A program made the translations under genes and the position numbers. A stretch of 64,000 nucleotides of DNA from an uncultured Fluviicola sp. Lineage in GTDB: Bacteria; Bacteroidota; Bacteroidia; Flavobacteriales_D; Crocinitomicaceae. The stretch spans positions 1 through 64,000 of the forward strand of contig CAJVYC010000001.1 in the NCBI GenBank assembly GCA_913009205.1, read 5' to 3'. A model generated the notes under the pieces. The model made no database searches. It was given only the letters and a program-made list of their open reading frames with translations, and had not been told where the DNA came from. Below, in pieces: positions 63,464 through 64,000 of the stretch (positions are counted from its first letter, which is position 1; each line of letters begins with the position of its first letter).

Positions 63464-64000
63464 TCAGAGGTAAATTCAAAACGAGATACTTTAGAATTCC
63501 CAAAAGCTTTCCTTCCCGCCCAACAACTGATTTTGCAAAAGAGGGCTTGTTCAACATTCTTGAACATCAATATTCCTTAGAAAATTTAAGAATCCTTGAT
63601 CTCTGTGCTGGATCTGGAAATATATCGTTTGAATTTTTATCAAGGGAAGCAGGAACAGTCATTGCAGTTGATAAGAACTTCAATTGCTACAAGCACATGA
63701 AAACGATGTCTCATAAATACGAGTGTGAGCAAGATATCACTGTCATAAAATCAGACTTAGTTAGGTTCTTGAATCAAACAAATGAAAAATTCGACCTGAT
63801 TTTTGCAGATCCTCCTTATGCGTATGAAGAGCATGAAGAAATTGCAAATCTGGTTTTTGAACGTGAACTATTAGTCGAAGGTGGTCTCCTCATAATTGAA
63901 CATGGCAAACAAACATCTCTAAAAAACACAACTCATTTCAATTTTGAACGTATGTATGGAGGAGTACATTTTAGTTTCTTTCAAATAAATGATGATGATG
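63454..64000 (+). CDS. rsmD: 16S rRNA (guanine966-N2)-methyltransferase RsmD (runs off window)
   Basis: The frame opens with GTG at 63454 inside the end of the DUF3822 gene and stays open to the window edge, 182 codons. RIIRGKFKTRYFRIPKSF and RPTTDFAKEGLFNIL match the RsmD start (RPTxDxxRExLFNIL), ILDLCAGSGNISFEFLSREA is the SAM-binding motif I, and FADPPYAYEE is the catalytic NPPY-type motif (DPPY). Nearly the whole protein is present. It methylates G966 of 16S rRNA. No better ATG start exists nearby, so the GTG start is preferred. Confidence 0.93.
   Translation, partial: MRIIRGKFKTRYFRIPKSFPSRPTTDFAKEGLFNILEHQYSLENLRILDLCAGSGNISFEFLSREAGTVIAVDKNFNCYKHMKTMSHKYECEQDITVIKSDLVRFLNQTNEKFDLIFADPPYAYEEHEEIANLVFERELLVEGGLLIIEHGKQTSLKNTTHFNFERMYGGVHFSFFQINDDD

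Overview
The window is chromosomal DNA from a member of the Bacteroidota, most likely of the Flavobacteriales (Crocinitomicaceae/Cryomorphaceae-like). Supporting signs are four proteins with a C-terminal type IX secretion (T9SS) sorting domain, SusC-style TonB receptors, a PorE-like OmpA lipoprotein, DUF3822 next to rsmD, low G+C, promoters of the TAnnTTTG type and almost no Shine-Dalgarno sequences. Genes lie on both strands in short operons, often overlapping by 4-17 bases. No rRNA, tRNA, CRISPR array, transposase or prophage gene was seen.

Layout. (1) 0.1-5.4 kb, minus strand: a cobalamin riboswitch followed by four overlapping genes (DUF4465 T9SS protein, BtuB-like TonB receptor, BtuG-like beta-propeller lipoprotein, second T9SS protein), read as a surface vitamin B12 capture operon. 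(2) 5.4-8.9 kb: a second TonB receptor directly behind the terminator of a T9SS secreted protein. (3) 9.2-16.4 kb, plus strand: queE, a PorE-like lipoprotein, a UbiA prenyltransferase, maf, a DUF2007 protein, a long RluA-type pseudouridine synthase and an FKBP lipoprotein. (4) 16.7-20.7 kb, minus strand: cold-shock gene, a decayed DUF389 gene, argS and arginase. (5) 20.9-24.3 kb: an exported protein and ftsK.

(6) 24.4-33 kb is the accessory part. It holds an alpha/beta hydrolase, a flavin-reductase/DUF2452 fusion with a small partner, two tiny membrane proteins, a DUF3050 protein, TetR plus UbiB/ABC1 kinase, a multi-pass membrane protein and several gene remnants. Three of its promoters carry the same 32-base inverted repeat, TTGTTTAR-N16-TTRAACAM, suggesting one small regulon. 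I recall similar gene sets in light/B12 (LitR/CarH-type) loci of marine Bacteroidota; that link is memory-based and unverified.

(7) 33-41.7 kb: a NUDIX-winged-helix regulator beside gapA, DUF2721, DUF1295, fabI, an MBL hydrolase, a near-identical 142-base duplication, a small lipoprotein, DUF423, a deacetylase-like protein and radC. (8) 41.8-50.8 kb, plus strand: a secreted GH3 enzyme, a VTC/DUF4956 pair, lpxK, purine nucleoside phosphorylase, gatB, two tandem TlpA-type thioredoxins and lpxH. (9) 51-64 kb: a broken TerB-like gene, ffh, nhaC, an MMPL/RND exporter, a T9SS protein, a 760-residue unrecognised exported protein, a RecD-like helicase, a membrane protein, a DUF3822 protein and the start of rsmD, which runs off the window.

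The main points of interest are the shared operator at 25.6/27.0/29.5 kb, the riboswitch-controlled B12 surface operon, and a series of small decaying genes between otherwise compact housekeeping operons.
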